Below are positions 4,830-5,189 of a stretch of 5,189 nt of DNA, piece by piece. The DNA comes from JANRKG01 sp033763635 (lineage in GTDB: Bacteria > Cyanobacteriota > Cyanobacteriia > GCF-001939115): assembly GCA_033763635.1 (NCBI GenBank), contig JANRKG010000005.1:1-5189 (forward strand), in the 5' to 3' direction. The position numbers and the translations under genes were made by a program. The number at the start of each line of letters is the position of its first letter. Within the stretch, counting starts at the first letter, position 1. Below the pieces are notes generated by a model, which was not told the origin of the DNA, ran no database searches, and was given only the letters and a program-made list of their open reading frames with translations.

Positions 4830-5159
4830 CTAATCCTGGTTGGAACAGGGACGAGCAGGCAGCATAGGGCTATAGCGACGAAACTCTGATAAATACTGCT
4901 CCAGGGCAACAAATTGAGGCAGGTTCAGACTGTAATAAATCCAGCGCCCCTCCTGCCGCGATCGCAGTAGGTTGGCTTCCTTCAGAGCCTTGAGGTGAAA
5001 CGATAGTTTGGACTGGGCCACATTCAAAGCATCACACAGGTCACAAACGCAAAGTTCCTTCTCCCGCAGCAGTTCCACCACACTGACTCGCAACGGGTCC
5101 GATAGCGCGTGAAAACCTGCAACCACGAGATCAGACGGTAAGGAAACAGCCTTTGCCAT
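4830..5159 (-). CDS. arsR: ArsR, arsenic-responsive transcriptional repressor
   Basis: A 109-residue winged-helix repressor of the ArsR/SmtB family. Residues 36-43 read ELCVCDLC, the classic As(III)/Sb(III) site with Cys37, Cys39 and Cys42, equivalent to the three-cysteine site of the E. coli plasmid ArsR. The recognition helix is about AQSKLSFHLKALKEANLL (48-65), followed by the wing GRWIYYSL (71-78). In the family, As(III) binding to the thiols releases the dimer from its operator and opens the operon. One more cysteine, Cys105, lies near the C-terminus and may or may not take part. The ATG at 5159 is preceded by AAAGG (5168-5172) with 8 bases between. It is the first gene of arsR-gapdh-arsJ; candidate operators lie on both sides of it, so it likely controls itself and the two genes after it. 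A HIP1 site lies inside. Confidence 0.95.
   Translation of the reverse strand: MAKAVSLPSDLVVAGFHALSDPLRVSVVELLREKELCVCDLCDALNVAQSKLSFHLKALKEANLLRSRQEGRWIYYSLNLPQFVALEQYLSEFRRYSPMLPARPCSNQD
4958..4965. repeat. HIP1 octamer GCGATCGC
   Basis: Exact HIP1 palindrome within arsR. With the two other copies in the window it supports a cyanobacterial origin and shows that the arsenic operon shares the host signature, so it does not look like a recent import from a distant lineage. Confidence 0.7.
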
Positions 5160-5176
5160 TGAGTAAACCTTTTCTA

Positions 5177-5189
5177 ATCAATTTTAGTT
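5177..5189 (-). promoter_or_regulatory. arsR promoter and operator, cut by the window edge
   Basis: ATCAA (5177-5181) is followed by six bases and then TT at the last two positions of the window, which is the beginning of a second ATCAA-N6-TTGAT site. On the - strand the same bases include TAAAAT (5181-5186, 5 of 6 to TATAAT), a likely -10 for arsR inside the operator, 21 bases upstream of the arsR ATG. The -35 and the far half-site lie outside the window. Confidence 0.45.

Noticed and set aside
1..5189. Looked for CRISPR arrays, tRNA or rRNA genes, transposases and riboswitches
   Set aside because: No regularly spaced repeats, no tRNA cloverleaf, no transposase motifs and no known riboswitch core were seen.

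Overview
The window looks like a piece of a cyanobacterial chromosome. It carries three exact copies of the HIP1 octamer GCGATCGC in 5.2 kb, has moderate GC content, and its proteins read like those of cyanobacteria. That assignment is inference; no rRNA or other marker gene is present.

Layout. (1) Bases 1-225 are a leader with a good sigma70-type promoter, followed on the + strand by a small three-helix membrane protein of the GlsB/YeaQ/YmgE family (226-498). Its message ends in a palindromic repeat (519-589) and a strong hairpin terminator (650-677). (2) On the - strand, converging on that terminator, is an OFA-type major facilitator transporter (765-2012). (3) Bases 2013-2441 hold no intact gene. 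They contain the OFA promoter region, some short palindromes, and a roughly 50-codon remnant of an ACR3 arsenite efflux permease (2212-2364), cut off by a stop codon on one side and by a perfect inverted repeat on the other. (4) The rest is an arsenic resistance operon transcribed on the - strand: arsR (4830-5159), a GAPDH paralogue (3718-4731) and arsJ (2442-3704), with the ACR3 remnant directly downstream.

How the genes work together. From established work on the ArsJ pathway, the dedicated GAPDH uses arsenate in place of phosphate to make 1-arseno-3-phosphoglycerate. ArsJ exports this product, which breaks down outside the cell, so arsenate leaves without first being reduced. ArsR carries the ELCVCDLC cysteine motif of the As(III)-sensing branch. 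An ATCAA-N6-TTGAT operator lies in the arsR-gapdh gap, and a second one, cut by the window edge, appears to overlap the arsR promoter. The dead ACR3 gene suggests that the locus once exported arsenite as well and has narrowed to the organo-arsenate route.

The core system (ArsJ plus GAPDH) is known. The less ordinary parts are the ACR3 fossil with its fold-back breakpoint, the paired operators, and the palindromic element downstream of the glsB-like gene.
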